From Pyxidicoccus sp. MSG2 (lineage in GTDB: Bacteria; Myxococcota; Myxococcia; Myxococcales; Myxococcaceae): 64,000 nucleotides of DNA. The DNA is taken from NCBI RefSeq assembly GCF_026626705.1, contig NZ_JAPNKC010000001.1:6466001-6530000 (forward strand). Direction: 5' to 3'. Under the pieces are notes generated by a model. That model had not been told where the DNA came from and did no database searches. It worked only from the letters and a program-made list of their open reading frames with translations. Positions 16,945 through 25,374 of this stretch are shown here, piece after piece. Position 1 is the stretch's first letter. Each line of letters starts with the position of its first letter. The translations under genes were made by a program, and so were the position numbers.

Positions 16945-17270
16945 AGGCGGAATTGGCGGCCACGTTCACCTCGGCGTCCGGTAGCCCCTCTGTGCGCCCC
17001 GCTCGGACGCTGGCGGGCCGTGGCCCTCGAGGGGGTGCGCGGCCCCCCGCCGCCCGCCTGCGCGCGCACGCCTTGCCTGTCGGGCGGCCTCTGTGGCCCA
17101 GCCGGTGCCGGTGAAACCGAGGTGTCGGGGGGCCTCTGCCCTTCAGTGCAGCCACTCCCGTTGGGGCCTTTGAGCACCGCCAGTACCCTCCGGCGCCCGC
17201 CGCAGCCAGGACAGGTGAAGACGTCGAAGTCGAAACTGCGCTTCAGCGTCGCCGCGCGCTACCAGCGCGC
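16945..17270 (-). mobile_element. IS91-type transposase 3'-end remnant, copy c
   Basis: The outer terminus is AAGGCGGAATTGGCGGCCAC, directly after the broken RCC1 frame. The copy then runs through the conserved region to GAAGTCGAAACTGCGCTTCA on the inner side. It lacks the same 80 bp as copy a, between two GGGGC repeats. The inner flank (17270-17319) is unassigned and precedes the 3' end of the DUF3103 gene. Confidence 0.82.
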
Positions 17271-17319
17271 GGCGCGACCTGACCTGTTCGGCGCTCTAGC
17301 TCTCGTCAAGCGGTGCTAT

Positions 17320-18468
17320 CTACTGGCCCGCGATCGCGTACGGTCTGAGATACACAACCGCGTTGCCGCCTGCTCCGGCATGGTTGGTGTAGGTGATGCC
17401 CTTCTCCAGGGTGTAGAACGAATCAACGTAGTCGTCGTCGTTCGTGAACCAGTTGCTGGGCATGCTCTGCACCAGTCCGCTGCCCAGGGCCACCAGGGCG
17501 GAGATTTCCGGCTGGCCCACGGCCGTCAGGATCTGGCTCGCGATCGTGAACAGTGAGGCCACCAACTCCTGATAGTTGGTGTTGTCGTCGTGCTCCATGA
17601 TGATCACGTTCGCCGCCGCCCAGCGGTAGCGGTCCCAGAAGATCAGGATCTGGTTCGGGTAGTAGGTCGTGCCGTCAGTATCCAGATAGGGCATGTCGAC
17701 GATATCCAGCGCCGGCTCGTCGCGGCTGGGGTCGACTCCGTTGACGATGGCATAGACCTCCGCGTTACCGGAGATCCAGGGCTCCTCGTCGTCGTGCAGG
17801 TAGATGCGATCGAGCATCGTCACCGGCGTGCTGGTGGCGGTGGCGGTAGCGGTGGCGCCCACGTTCAGCGTCGGCATGGGACGCTGGCCGTAGGCCACGA
17901 GGCGCTCGCGCATCAGCTTGATGCCAGCGGCCAGGTCCTTCCGCCCGTCGATGTCCACCACCAGCACTGGTTGCTCGGGCATGCGGTGCACGTCCAGGCG
18001 GTGCACGCCGCCAAAGCGATCGAAGGCCTCGATGAATTGCCACGTGGCGTCGTTCCCATCCGGCTCGTAAGCATAGAGGGGCTCAACGCCTTGCTTCAGC
18101 AGCTCCAGCATGGAAGCACTGGCCAGACGGAGCTGCAGGAGGCTGTCGACCTCGCCCTCGAGGCCCTTGCGCTGGCGAATGTTCAGGTCCGCTCGCTCCG
18201 CCGCAGCCTTGACGGAGGCCTGGGACGGTACAGTGCTCAGCCACTGCTTCAAATCCACCGCGAGCTGCTCGCCGCTCAAGCGAGAGGCGAGATCCCTTCG
18301 CAGCGCCGCATCCTGCTTCGCAAGGGTCAGCGCCATCTCGCGCTTGTCGGCGGCCAGCGACACGCTGACGCGATTGCGCAGCGCCGCTGAATTCAAGGCA
18401 GCGGCTCGAGCCTGGGCCCCTGCGTTGAGGCCAACGAGCAGCGCGATGACCATCCCTATCCGTTTCAT
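17320..18468 (-). CDS. DUF3103 family exported protein
   Basis: The 382-residue protein has a Sec signal (MKRIGMVIALLVGLNAGAQA). A helical region (about 25-130) follows, then a beta-rich C-terminal domain with LDRIYLHDDEEPWISGNAEV, YAIVNGVDP, VDMPYLDTDGTTYYPNQILI, VIIMEHDDNTNYQE and TNDDDYVDSFYTLE. The HDDEEPWISGxAEVYAIV and EHDDNTNY motifs are those I associate with DUF3103, a family of secreted proteins known mainly from Vibrio and relatives, without known function. ATG 18468 follows a GGAGA site. The gene lies alone between two IS91 remnants in direct orientation (copies c and d), which suggests it arrived or was stranded by rearrangement. Confidence 0.72.
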   Translation of the reverse strand: MKRIGMVIALLVGLNAGAQARAAALNSAALRNRVSVSLAADKREMALTLAKQDAALRRDLASRLSGEQLAVDLKQWLSTVPSQASVKAAAERADLNIRQRKGLEGEVDSLLQLRLASASMLELLKQGVEPLYAYEPDGNDATWQFIEAFDRFGGVHRLDVHRMPEQPVLVVDIDGRKDLAAGIKLMRERLVAYGQRPMPTLNVGATATATATSTPVTMLDRIYLHDDEEPWISGNAEVYAIVNGVDPSRDEPALDIVDMPYLDTDGTTYYPNQILIFWDRYRWAAANVIIMEHDDNTNYQELVASLFTIASQILTAVGQPEISALVALGSGLVQSMPSNWFTNDDDYVDSFYTLEKGITYTNHAGAGGNAVVYLRPYAIAGQ

Positions 18469-18662
18469 ATGGTTCTCCGTTTGATGCGTGGGGGGGATGG
18501 GCCAGCCGTCGTACGGGCACGGCGGTCTGTCCCAGGCACGATTGAGCTTAGCCCGCATTGGGAAAGACAGGTGAAAAGTGAAAACCTTGGATGGCGCTTG
18601 AGGGCGTGAATCCTGAGCTACACGCCACTGCCGGACGCCATCGTCACGCGTGGTTCCACCCT

Positions 18663-18901
18663 TGCCTGTCGGGCAGCCTGTGTGGCCCAGCCGGTGCCGC
18701 TGAAACCGAGGTGTCGGGGGGCCTCTGCCCTTGAGTGCAGCCACTGCCCTTGGGGCGGGCCTCGTGCAGATGTCAGGGGCAAGGGGACGGTGGGCAACCC
18801 CAGGTGCCTCAACACCTCCTTGACGCCGGGGCCTTTGAGCATCGCCATTCCCCTCCGGCGCCCGCCGCGGCCAGGACAGGTGAAGACGTCGAAGTCGAAA
18901 G
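18663..18901 (-). mobile_element. IS91-type transposase 3'-end remnant, copy d
   Basis: This copy starts inside the family consensus (GCCTGTCGGGCAGCCTG), so the outer 120 or so bases are lost. It retains the 80 bp segment missing in copies a and c, with ATGTCAGGGGCAAGGGGACG. The inner edge is GAAGTCGAAA at 18901, the same point as copy a. The upstream region of the DUF3103 gene (18469-18662) shows no further feature. Confidence 0.82.
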
Positions 18902-19037
18902 TGATGTCGCTTGACGATTTGAATCAGGCGGCCAACGCGCTCGCGGCGTTCGCGAGTTCGCCGGGTGCAACGCGGAAGACGGGCCTGCGGGGGTGCTAGA
19001 AAGGGGAGGGCCGCACCCTCCTTGCCCCCGGTGGTCC

Positions 19038-20264
19038 ATGTCGCGTGTGTTTCCATTTTTTTCGCCGGAAGTGCAGCAGGACCCGTACCCGCTCTATGCG
19101 CAGGCCCGCGCCGAGGAGCCGATCTTCTTCTCCGAAGATCTGGGCATGTGGGTGGCCACCCGGCATGCGGATGTCACCGCGATCCTCCGCGACACGGACC
19201 GTTTCTCCTCGCGGCTCACCACCGTGAGCGTCAAGGAGCCGCCGCCCGAGGTCGTGGCCGTCATGCGAAGGGGGTTCCCGCGGACCGGCTCGATCATCCA
19301 CCTCGACCCGCCGGAGCACACGTCGGTCCGGCGGAGCATGAACACCGCTTTCACCCCCCAGCGAATTGCCTCCCTGGAGGGCGCCATCACCTCGCTGGCG
19401 AACCAGCTCGTGGACTCTTTCGAGGCCACGGGTCGGACGGAGCTCATCGCGCGCTTCTGCGGCCCGCTGCCGGTGGCGGTCATCGGGGACATCCTGGGAG
19501 TATCGCGGGCCGACGTCGGCAAGTTCGGCCAATGGGCAGATGACGCAGCGCGCTTGCTCATGAGCGGTCAGCTGCCCACCCATGAATGGGTGAGCGCGGC
19601 CGAGAGCGTGGTGGCCATGCAGCACCATCTCGCGGATCTCATCTCCGCGCGCCGGAGCACGCCAGCCGACGACCTCCTCACCACGCTCATCCAGACGGCC
19701 ACGGCTCCGAACGGTCAGCTCGACATGGCCAGGGCTGTCAGTTATGCGACCGCGTTCGTGTTTGCGGGCCACAAGACCACCACGGACCTCCTCGGCAATG
19801 CCCTGCGCCTCTTGCTCCTGCATCCCGAGCAGCTCGCGGCGCTCGTGCGCGATCCGTCCCTCGCCGCCGCCGCCGTGGAGGAAACCCTTCGCCGGGACTG
19901 CCCGGTTCCTGGGACCGCCCGTGTCGCCAATGTCGACGTGAAGATAGGAGACGTCACCATCCCCAAGGATGCGCGGATCCTCGTGCTCCTGGGTTCTGCC
20001 AATCACGATGAGAGCGTCTTCGAGGACCCCTCGAGGTTCGAGTTGGGGCGCGCCGGTTCGGGCGAGCACCTTGGGTTTGGCCGTGGTGTGCACTTCTGCC
20101 TCGGTGCCCCCCTTGCGCGCCTCCAGGGGCGCGTGGCGCTCTCCGTGCTCACGCAGCGCCTGCCAGGCCTCCGCCTCGCGGACGAACGACCGGTGAAGTT
20201 CTGGCAGGTCACCATGTTTCGGGGCCCCGTGTCCCTCGAGGTCGCCTGGGACGTCAAAAAATAG
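19038..20264 (+). CDS. Cytochrome P450
   Basis: The 408-residue soluble bacterial P450 shows all core motifs. It has the N-terminal DPYPLYAQARAEEPIFF, the C-helix HLDPPEHTSVRRSMNTAFTP, the I-helix oxygen-activation motif FAGHKTTTDLL and the K-helix ExxR in VEETLRRD. The heme-binding loop is FGRGVHFCLGAPLARL, with the cysteine thiolate near residue 350. Class I enzymes of this kind need ferredoxin and a reductase, and neither is nearby. The GHKTT variant of the usual GxETT keeps the threonine needed for O2 activation but has Lys where an acid is usual. ATG 19038 matches the usual family start. It stands alone, with a hairpin downstream. The substrate is unknown. Confidence 0.94.
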   Translation: MSRVFPFFSPEVQQDPYPLYAQARAEEPIFFSEDLGMWVATRHADVTAILRDTDRFSSRLTTVSVKEPPPEVVAVMRRGFPRTGSIIHLDPPEHTSVRRSMNTAFTPQRIASLEGAITSLANQLVDSFEATGRTELIARFCGPLPVAVIGDILGVSRADVGKFGQWADDAARLLMSGQLPTHEWVSAAESVVAMQHHLADLISARRSTPADDLLTTLIQTATAPNGQLDMARAVSYATAFVFAGHKTTTDLLGNALRLLLLHPEQLAALVRDPSLAAAAVEETLRRDCPVPGTARVANVDVKIGDVTIPKDARILVLLGSANHDESVFEDPSRFELGRAGSGEHLGFGRGVHFCLGAPLARLQGRVALSVLTQRLPGLRLADERPVKFWQVTMFRGPVSLEVAWDVKK

Positions 20265-20509
20265 CTCACCGCGCTCGCGCTCGCTGACGCCATGAAGAAC
20301 GAGGGCAGGGTGCGGCGAGTGGACTGCCACGGCGGTATCGCGGTGTTGTTCAGCAGCACCGCCGTGTATCCCGCGAGCAGCATGCCCAACAGAGCGGCCG
20401 AACAGCCCGCGACCTTCCCCGTGACGCCGAGCACGCCGCGTGGTCCTGCACCCGTGTGGAATACAGCCTCTGTGGAGGTGGGGTCGGGTCAGGCGCCTGC
20501 GCGTCTTCC

Positions 20510-20540
20510 GGTGCGCCGCGTGCGAAGCACGCGGCGCACC
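20510..20540. terminator. Perfect hairpin between convergent genes
   Basis: GGTGCGCCGCGTGC, GAA loop, GCACGCGGCGCACC: a 14 bp perfect stem without a T-run. It lies in the 343 bp gap between the P450 stop (20264) and the convergent lipoprotein stop (20608), so it can serve both. Nothing else in that gap looks like a gene. Confidence 0.65.
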
Positions 20541-20607
20541 GATTCTCCTACCGAGACCGCGCTGAAATCGGGGCACACCGCCCCATGGCGGTATCGCGGA
20601 CAGCGAC

Positions 20608-22773
20608 TCAGAGTCCGTTGGGGACCACGGTCACGGTGCCGGAGCCCCTGTTGGTCAGGATGAGATCGGCGTACCCGTCCGCGTCCATGTCCGCGGTGGC
20701 GATGGCGTTGAGGCCAGGCGAGGCGCCGGTCGTGACGACGGTGCCCGAGGTGAAGCCTCCGTTGCCGTTGCCGGTCATCGGGCGGACGCCGCCCGAGGCC
20801 GTTGTAACGAGGATGTAGGCGTCGAGCTTGCCATCGCCGTTGAAGTCATCGGCCACGACGCCCAGCGCCGAGTTGGCGGCCGTAGTGGCCGCGGCGGCGG
20901 ACTGAGCGCCGCTCGCGAAGGTGCCGTTGCCGTTCCCCTTGAAGAAGAAGAGGAACCGGCCGGCCGCGCCGTTCGAGAGGATGTCGAGCGTGCCGTCGCC
21001 ATTGGCGTCGCCGAAGGCGATGCCCGCCGTCTGGCCGTTGGCGGAGTTGCTGTAGGAGACGGGTGCGGCGAACGAGCCGTTGCCCTGGTTGATGAGGACC
21101 GACAGGCGTGCGCTGGCGGGGCTCGTCACCACGAGATCGGAGAAGCCATCGCTGTTCAGGTCACGGCAGGCGATGGTCGACTGCACGCCGCCGGTGTTCG
21201 GGATGCCGATGAACGTGGGCGCGCCGAAGCTGCCCGCGCCGGTGCCGAAGAGCACGCTCACCTGGCTCAGGGTCACGCTTGTCGTGGCGATGTCAGCCAC
21301 CCCGTCGTGATTGAAGTCCCCGGTGCAGAGGTGGACGGAGCCCGGGGTGCCGGTGGTGAAGCTCGTCGGCGCGCCGAAGGTCCCGGGCGCGCTCGGGCCC
21401 AGGTTCTTGTAGACGCTGATGTTTCCGTTGATGAGGAGCAGGTTGGTCTGACCGTTGACGGTGACGGCGTCGAGCCACCCGTCGCCGTCCACGTCCACGG
21501 CCACGACCGCGTTGCTGGAGAGCGAGGCGCTCCCGTAGTTGACCTCCGACTGGACGCTGGCGTCGCCGTTCCCCAGGAAAACGGAGAGCGAGCCGGAGGG
21601 GGTCAGGATCGATCCGGATTCGGCGTTGGCCACCAGGATGTCGAGCTTGCCGTCGCCATTCACATCGGCGACCGCCGGGGCCAGCGGGCTGTGGTTCGCG
21701 GGGGAGCTGACCGGCGTGCCGGGGACCTGGCCGGGGGGGGCGGCCTGGCAGGTGGCGTTCGAGCAGATCTGGCCCGTCGAGCACACGATGCCGCAGGCGC
21801 CGCAGCTATCGGCGTCGCTCTGGAGGTTCACCTCGCAGCCGTCGGACGAGTCCCCGTTGCAGTCCCCGAGGGTGCCGGCGCAATCCTGGCAGTTGTTCCC
21901 CTCGTAGGTGGGCGCGCACTCGCAGGTGTAGCTACCCACGCCGTCGATGCAGGTGCCACCGTTCAGGCACGGGCTTGCGGCGCACTCGTCGATGTTGGTG
22001 CAGGTCACGCCGTCGCCCTCGTACCCCGCGTTGCAGGCACAGGTGAAGGAGCCCGCGGTGTTGGTGCAGGTGGCGTTCTCGTTGCAGTTGTCGGTACCGG
22101 CGGCGCACTCGTTGACGTCGGTGCAGGTCACGCCGTCGCCCTCGTACCCCGCGTTGCAGGCGCAGGTGAAGGAGCCCGCGGTGTTGGTGCAGGTGGCGTT
22201 TTCGTTGCAGTTGTCGGTACCGGCGGCGCACTCGTTGACGTCGGTGCAGGTCACGCCGTCGCCCTCGTACCCCGCGTTGCAGGCGCAGGTGAAGGAGCCC
22301 ACGGTGTTGGTGCAGGTGGCGTTCTCGTTGCAGTTGTCGGTACCGGCGGCGCACTCGTTGACGTCGGTGCAGGTGCCGCTCTGGCACGTGAGGCCGTCGC
22401 AACAGGGGACCGTGGCGTCGCACGGCGCGTTCACGGCCAGGCAGCCCTGGCCGCTGCACGTCGGGTCGTAGAGCGGCGAGGTCGGGTCGAGGCTGGTGAC
22501 GAAGTCGCCGTTGTGAGCGCTGTGCGCGTTGATACACGCCTGCTCGCTAACACGGACGATCGTGTAGGGATGACTCGTCGAGCCGGTCTTGTGGCAGAGC
22601 TGGACCTTACCGTTGACATCGAAGTAATCGCACTGCTCGGCGGTGAGGGCGGAGTCGGCCGAACCGACGTACGCGTCATTGTCTCCGTCGGAGATCGGGC
22701 TGCAACCGCCGATGAGGCCGAGCAGACCGGCCCCCGCGAGCATGACGAGGCGAGAAATTGATTTGTGTTTCAT
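20608..22773 (-). CDS. Lipoprotein with EGF-like repeats and a seven-blade FG-GAP/VCBS (integrin-type) propeller
   Basis: The 721-residue protein starts with a lipobox (GLIGGC, Cys 24). Next come a Cys/His module (VQLCHKTGSTSHPYTIVRV, about 56-110) and a Cys-rich DKK-like segment. Three EGF-CA units of 41 residues (137-259, DVNECAAGTDNCNENATC pattern) and a fourth EGF unit (260-297, NGGTC/CEC type) follow. A myxobacterial DGCEVxL...CGxCG module comes next, and the C-terminal half has seven DxNxDGxxD calcium motifs (e.g. DVNGDGKLDILVAN, DFNHDGVADIATTS, DMDADGYADLILTN), one per blade. Signal plus lipobox place it on the envelope, probably the cell surface, as a calcium-dependent adhesion or recognition protein. 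ATG 22773 follows GGGGGAATCTCA. It stands alone and converges with the P450 gene. Confidence 0.85.
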   Translation of the reverse strand: MKHKSISRLVMLAGAGLLGLIGGCSPISDGDNDAYVGSADSALTAEQCDYFDVNGKVQLCHKTGSTSHPYTIVRVSEQACINAHSAHNGDFVTSLDPTSPLYDPTCSGQGCLAVNAPCDATVPCCDGLTCQSGTCTDVNECAAGTDNCNENATCTNTVGSFTCACNAGYEGDGVTCTDVNECAAGTDNCNENATCTNTAGSFTCACNAGYEGDGVTCTDVNECAAGTDNCNENATCTNTAGSFTCACNAGYEGDGVTCTNIDECAASPCLNGGTCIDGVGSYTCECAPTYEGNNCQDCAGTLGDCNGDSSDGCEVNLQSDADSCGACGIVCSTGQICSNATCQAAPPGQVPGTPVSSPANHSPLAPAVADVNGDGKLDILVANAESGSILTPSGSLSVFLGNGDASVQSEVNYGSASLSSNAVVAVDVDGDGWLDAVTVNGQTNLLLINGNISVYKNLGPSAPGTFGAPTSFTTGTPGSVHLCTGDFNHDGVADIATTSVTLSQVSVLFGTGAGSFGAPTFIGIPNTGGVQSTIACRDLNSDGFSDLVVTSPASARLSVLINQGNGSFAAPVSYSNSANGQTAGIAFGDANGDGTLDILSNGAAGRFLFFFKGNGNGTFASGAQSAAAATTAANSALGVVADDFNGDGKLDAYILVTTASGGVRPMTGNGNGGFTSGTVVTTGASPGLNAIATADMDADGYADLILTNRGSGTVTVVPNGL
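21997..22365 (-). repeat. Three tandem 123 bp units encoding EGF-CA domains
   Basis: The three units differ by only a handful of bases (one Val/Ala change at protein level: TNTVGSF in the first, TNTAGSF in the other two). Near identity at synonymous sites points to recent tandem duplication or gene conversion rather than ancient domain shuffling. Copy number could vary between strains. Confidence 0.85.
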
Positions 22774-23107
22774 TGAGATTCCCCCTGAAAGGACGCACCA
22801 CGGCCTCGCGACGGCTTGCGCGGAGCTCGCGGGCACCCAAGCTGAACTGTCTTTGAATGCGGGGCTGGCTTTATTCACCCGCAGTGGAAATATATAGCGT
22901 CCATTGGCGACCTATCAATTGCCAATTCATGGCCGCGGTCAGATTCCTGCCGATTCGGCACAATGCCCGTGGTTTTCGCACAGCTAAATCCATGCATGAG
23001 TCAGCACAAACCCATTACATTCGACGTGGGTCGAACGCGCGCCAGTGGCGATAGATGATTTGTGAATGAAATAAATGGAGCGGTGGGGCTCAGCGCTCTC
23101 TGGGAGA
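22774..23107. other. AT-richer non-coding region upstream of the EGF lipoprotein
   Basis: About 330 bases have visibly lower GC than the surroundings (TGGAAATATATAGCG, ATCAATTGCCAATTC). There is no plausible gene. It should contain the promoter of the minus-strand lipoprotein at 22773. The right edge is the IS91 remnant copy e. Confidence 0.45.
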
Positions 23108-23348
23108 GCGCTTCGTCGTCGGCCACGTATAGGCGGAATGGGCGGCCACTTTCACCTCGGTGTCCGGTATCCCCTCTGTGAGCCCCCTCGGACGCTGGCG
23201 GGCCGTGGCCCTCGATGGGGGGGCGGGGTCCCCGCCGCCTGCCTGCGCGCGCACTGCTTGCGTGTCGGGCGGCCTCTGCCCTTCAGTGCAGCCACTCCCC
23301 CTGGGGCGGGCCCCGTGCAGATGCCAGGGGCAAGGGGACGGTGGGCAA
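23108..23348 (-). mobile_element. IS91-type transposase 3'-end remnant, copy e
   Basis: The outer terminus is AGGCGGAATGGGCGGCCAC. An internal deletion joins two CCTCTG repeats and removes the GTGGCCCAGCCGGTG segment. The inner side ends at AGGGGACGGTGGGCA (23348), earlier than in copies b and d. The orientation is the same as in all other copies. Confidence 0.82.
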
Positions 23349-23365
23349 TCATCGTCGAGCGGGGC

Positions 23366-23951
23366 CTACTCCTGATGGATGTCGATCCAGATTTCGTTCG
23401 ACACGAACGTGTCGAGCACCGCCTGGACCCGGTATCGGCCCTTCCCGCGCGGAAGGTCGAAGAACGCCAGGTCCGCGTCGAAGGTCGTCCCCACTTCCGT
23501 GGTGTCCTCCGTCGCGGCGAGTAGCTCAGGCGTCAGCGGAGGGACCCTGGAAGGCTCCCGGAACGCAGGGCTGATGCTCATCCCTCGCGGCTGATCGAGC
23601 GCGGAGAACGTGTTCTCCCAGCGCCTGCCTCCGTCTTCCTGGGTGACGATGAGCCGGAGCCGCTCGGTGGCGCCGTGGAGCACGCCGGGGAGCGTGACGT
23701 GCGCGGTGACCATGTCCACGGGGCCCACCCACTCCGCGTGCCGTTCTGGTGCGGGCAGATGCAAGACCGCGGGGCCTTGAAGCTGGAGCTGGAAGACGTC
23801 CGTTCCGCGCACCGTGAAGGCCCTGGGAGCCTCGCTGGGCGGGGCGTGGTACCAGATCGAGCAGCGAATTCACCAGGGCCGGGTTCCCCTTCCCGGTGCG
23901 GAACATCTCGCCGAAGACTTTCTTGACCGCGTTCGCCGACCCAGGTCGCAC
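23366..23951 (-). pseudogene. Frameshifted or fused hypothetical gene
   Basis: On the minus strand, 23951 to about 23857 reads NAVKKVFGEMFRTGKGNPAL and VNSLLDLV. A different frame from about 23870 to the stop at 23366 reads GTDVFQLQLQGPAVLHLPAP, VTAHVTLPGVLHG and a C-terminal YRVQAVLDTFVSNEIWIDIH. The second part is 150 or so residues of convincing beta-rich sequence without a proper start. Either one gene has a frameshift near 23865 or two fragments are joined. I recognise neither part. It ends close to IS91 copy e. Confidence 0.4.
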
Positions 23952-23965
23952 TCCATCAGCCTCGG

Positions 23966-24262
23966 TCAGAGTTGCACCTGGCGGTCGCGGGCGACGTGCT
24001 TCATCACCAGGGTGGAACGCATGCGTTGTACGCCGGGTAGGGCGCCAAGGCGCTCGTCGGCATGGTCACGAAGACGAGCGCCTCGAACGTCAGGCCCACC
24101 GCGGCGGGGTCGACCAGGGCGAGGTCGCCGCGGATGGCGCCACTTGGCTCCAGCGCCCGCACCCGGCGATGACACAGGGAGACACTCAGGTGCACCCGAG
24201 TGGCCAGCTCCGTGATGCTCAGGCGACCGTCCTTCTGGAGCTGATGGCGCGGGAGATCGGCT
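23966..24262 (-). pseudogene. Decayed Lrp/AsnC family regulator
   Basis: The N-terminal helix-turn-helix reads LQKDGRLSITELATRVHLSV then SLCHRRVRALEPSGAIRGDL and VDPAAVGLTFEALVFVTMP, clearly Lrp/AsnC. The effector domain is then missing, and the gene resumes in another frame with ADERLGALPGVQRMRSTLVM then KHVARDRQVQL, the usual Lrp C-terminus. A deletion of about 60 codons and a frame change near 24060 inactivate it. The normal start is also degraded. The 250 bases from 24263 to the next gene show nothing assignable. Confidence 0.75.
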
Positions 24263-24516
24263 TGCGCTCCCTGTTCCGCAACCTCGGCGAAGGGGCTGAC
24301 ACGCCGCCTCCTCGGGAGGGCTCGAGATCGTGCCAGTCCTGGCACGTTTCCCCGGCGGCGGTCCTGTCGCGAGCGCCTGGAGACCGCGCAACCCCGTGGA
24401 ATCGAAGGGAATCGCGAGCGACGCGCGTCCCGGCACGCGCGTTGCGATGGGGTCGGGTGTCGCGCGACGGCGGAAGGCCGCCGCGATGGAACCGAACCTC
24501 ACAAAGAGAGAATGAC

Positions 24517-25269
24517 ATGAAGCACCTGGTGATGAGCCTCTTCCTGGCGCTGGCGGTGGTGGGCTGCGGCAACTCCAATGAAGGCGGCGGTGATGACGGG
24601 GGAAAAGATGCCGGCCCGAACGACCCCAACTCGCAGGGAGGGGGCCTATGTAGCGCGAGCAACGCCTGTCCTTCGGGCCAGTTCTGCTTCAACGGCCTCT
24701 GCGCCATCGGCTGCCAGTCGGACGCCAACTGCGCGGCGGACCAGTACTGCGACCTGGAGGACATGGGGACTCCGGTGGCCTTCTGCAAGAAGAAGTCGGT
24801 GAGCACGTGCTCCTCGGACAGCCAGTGCGCGAGCAACCAGCGCTGCATGGAGGGCCTGTGCAGCCTGAGGCCGCCCGCGAATCCGCCCTCCTGCAACGCG
24901 AACACCTCCGACTTCAAAGACGGTTGCGACAAGTACGCGGTGTGCCTCGATCCGGATGACTCGGGCGCCCAGCAGCCCTACTGCGCCAGCTTCCCGTCGT
25001 GCCCGCAGGACGGGGTGTGCCCCGTCGGTCAGGGCGGCGCCGTGTGCAACGATGGGTACATCCCCAACAAGGGCCGCTTCTGCATGCAGGGCGCCTGCAA
25101 GGACAACTCGAACTGCCCGTCGCAGTGGAGCTGCGTGAAGCCCTTCTCCAACGCGGTGCTTGGCTTCTGCAGCCCGGGGGCCATGGGCTTCCCCTGCACC
25201 GAGAACGCCCACTGCGCCAGCGGGCAGTGCATGGCGCCGGCGCCGGGCATGATGGGCATGTGCATGTAG
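24517..25269 (+). CDS. Cysteine-rich lipoprotein
   Basis: The 250-residue protein has a short signal with lipobox VVGC (Cys 17) and a Gly/Asp-rich spacer. About 30 cysteines follow in repeated short loops such as CPSGQFCFNGLCAIGC, CSSDSQCASNQRCMEGLC and CTENAHCASGQC. This is the disulfide-rich pattern of many myxobacterial surface lipoproteins and resembles the Dickkopf-type N-terminal cysteine pattern. No catalytic motif is present. ATG 24517 follows AAGAGAGAATGAC. It is followed by a second gene of the same type 105 bp downstream, so the two are likely paralogues expressed together. Confidence 0.75.
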   Translation: MKHLVMSLFLALAVVGCGNSNEGGGDDGGKDAGPNDPNSQGGGLCSASNACPSGQFCFNGLCAIGCQSDANCAADQYCDLEDMGTPVAFCKKKSVSTCSSDSQCASNQRCMEGLCSLRPPANPPSCNANTSDFKDGCDKYAVCLDPDDSGAQQPYCASFPSCPQDGVCPVGQGGAVCNDGYIPNKGRFCMQGACKDNSNCPSQWSCVKPFSNAVLGFCSPGAMGFPCTENAHCASGQCMAPAPGMMGMCM

Positions 25270-25374
25270 CCGAATGAGCTCGTCCTCCCTTGCTCCGGAG
25301 CGGGGCGAGGGAGGACCTCCCGGCGGGGGCTGTCCTTCCGCCCCCGTCCGCATAGAGTGGCCCGAGCCTTCGTG

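Noticed and set aside
16945..18901. Classic composite transposon carrying the DUF3103 gene
   Set aside because: The flanking copies are partial 3' ends without transposase start, inverted repeats or target duplication, so a compound transposon in the usual sense is not supported.
23857..23951. GatB C-terminal-like segment (KVFGEMFRTGKGNPALVN)
   Set aside because: It is vaguely similar to GatB/YqeY ends, but too short and in a frame that breaks, so I kept it only as part of an unidentified pseudogene.
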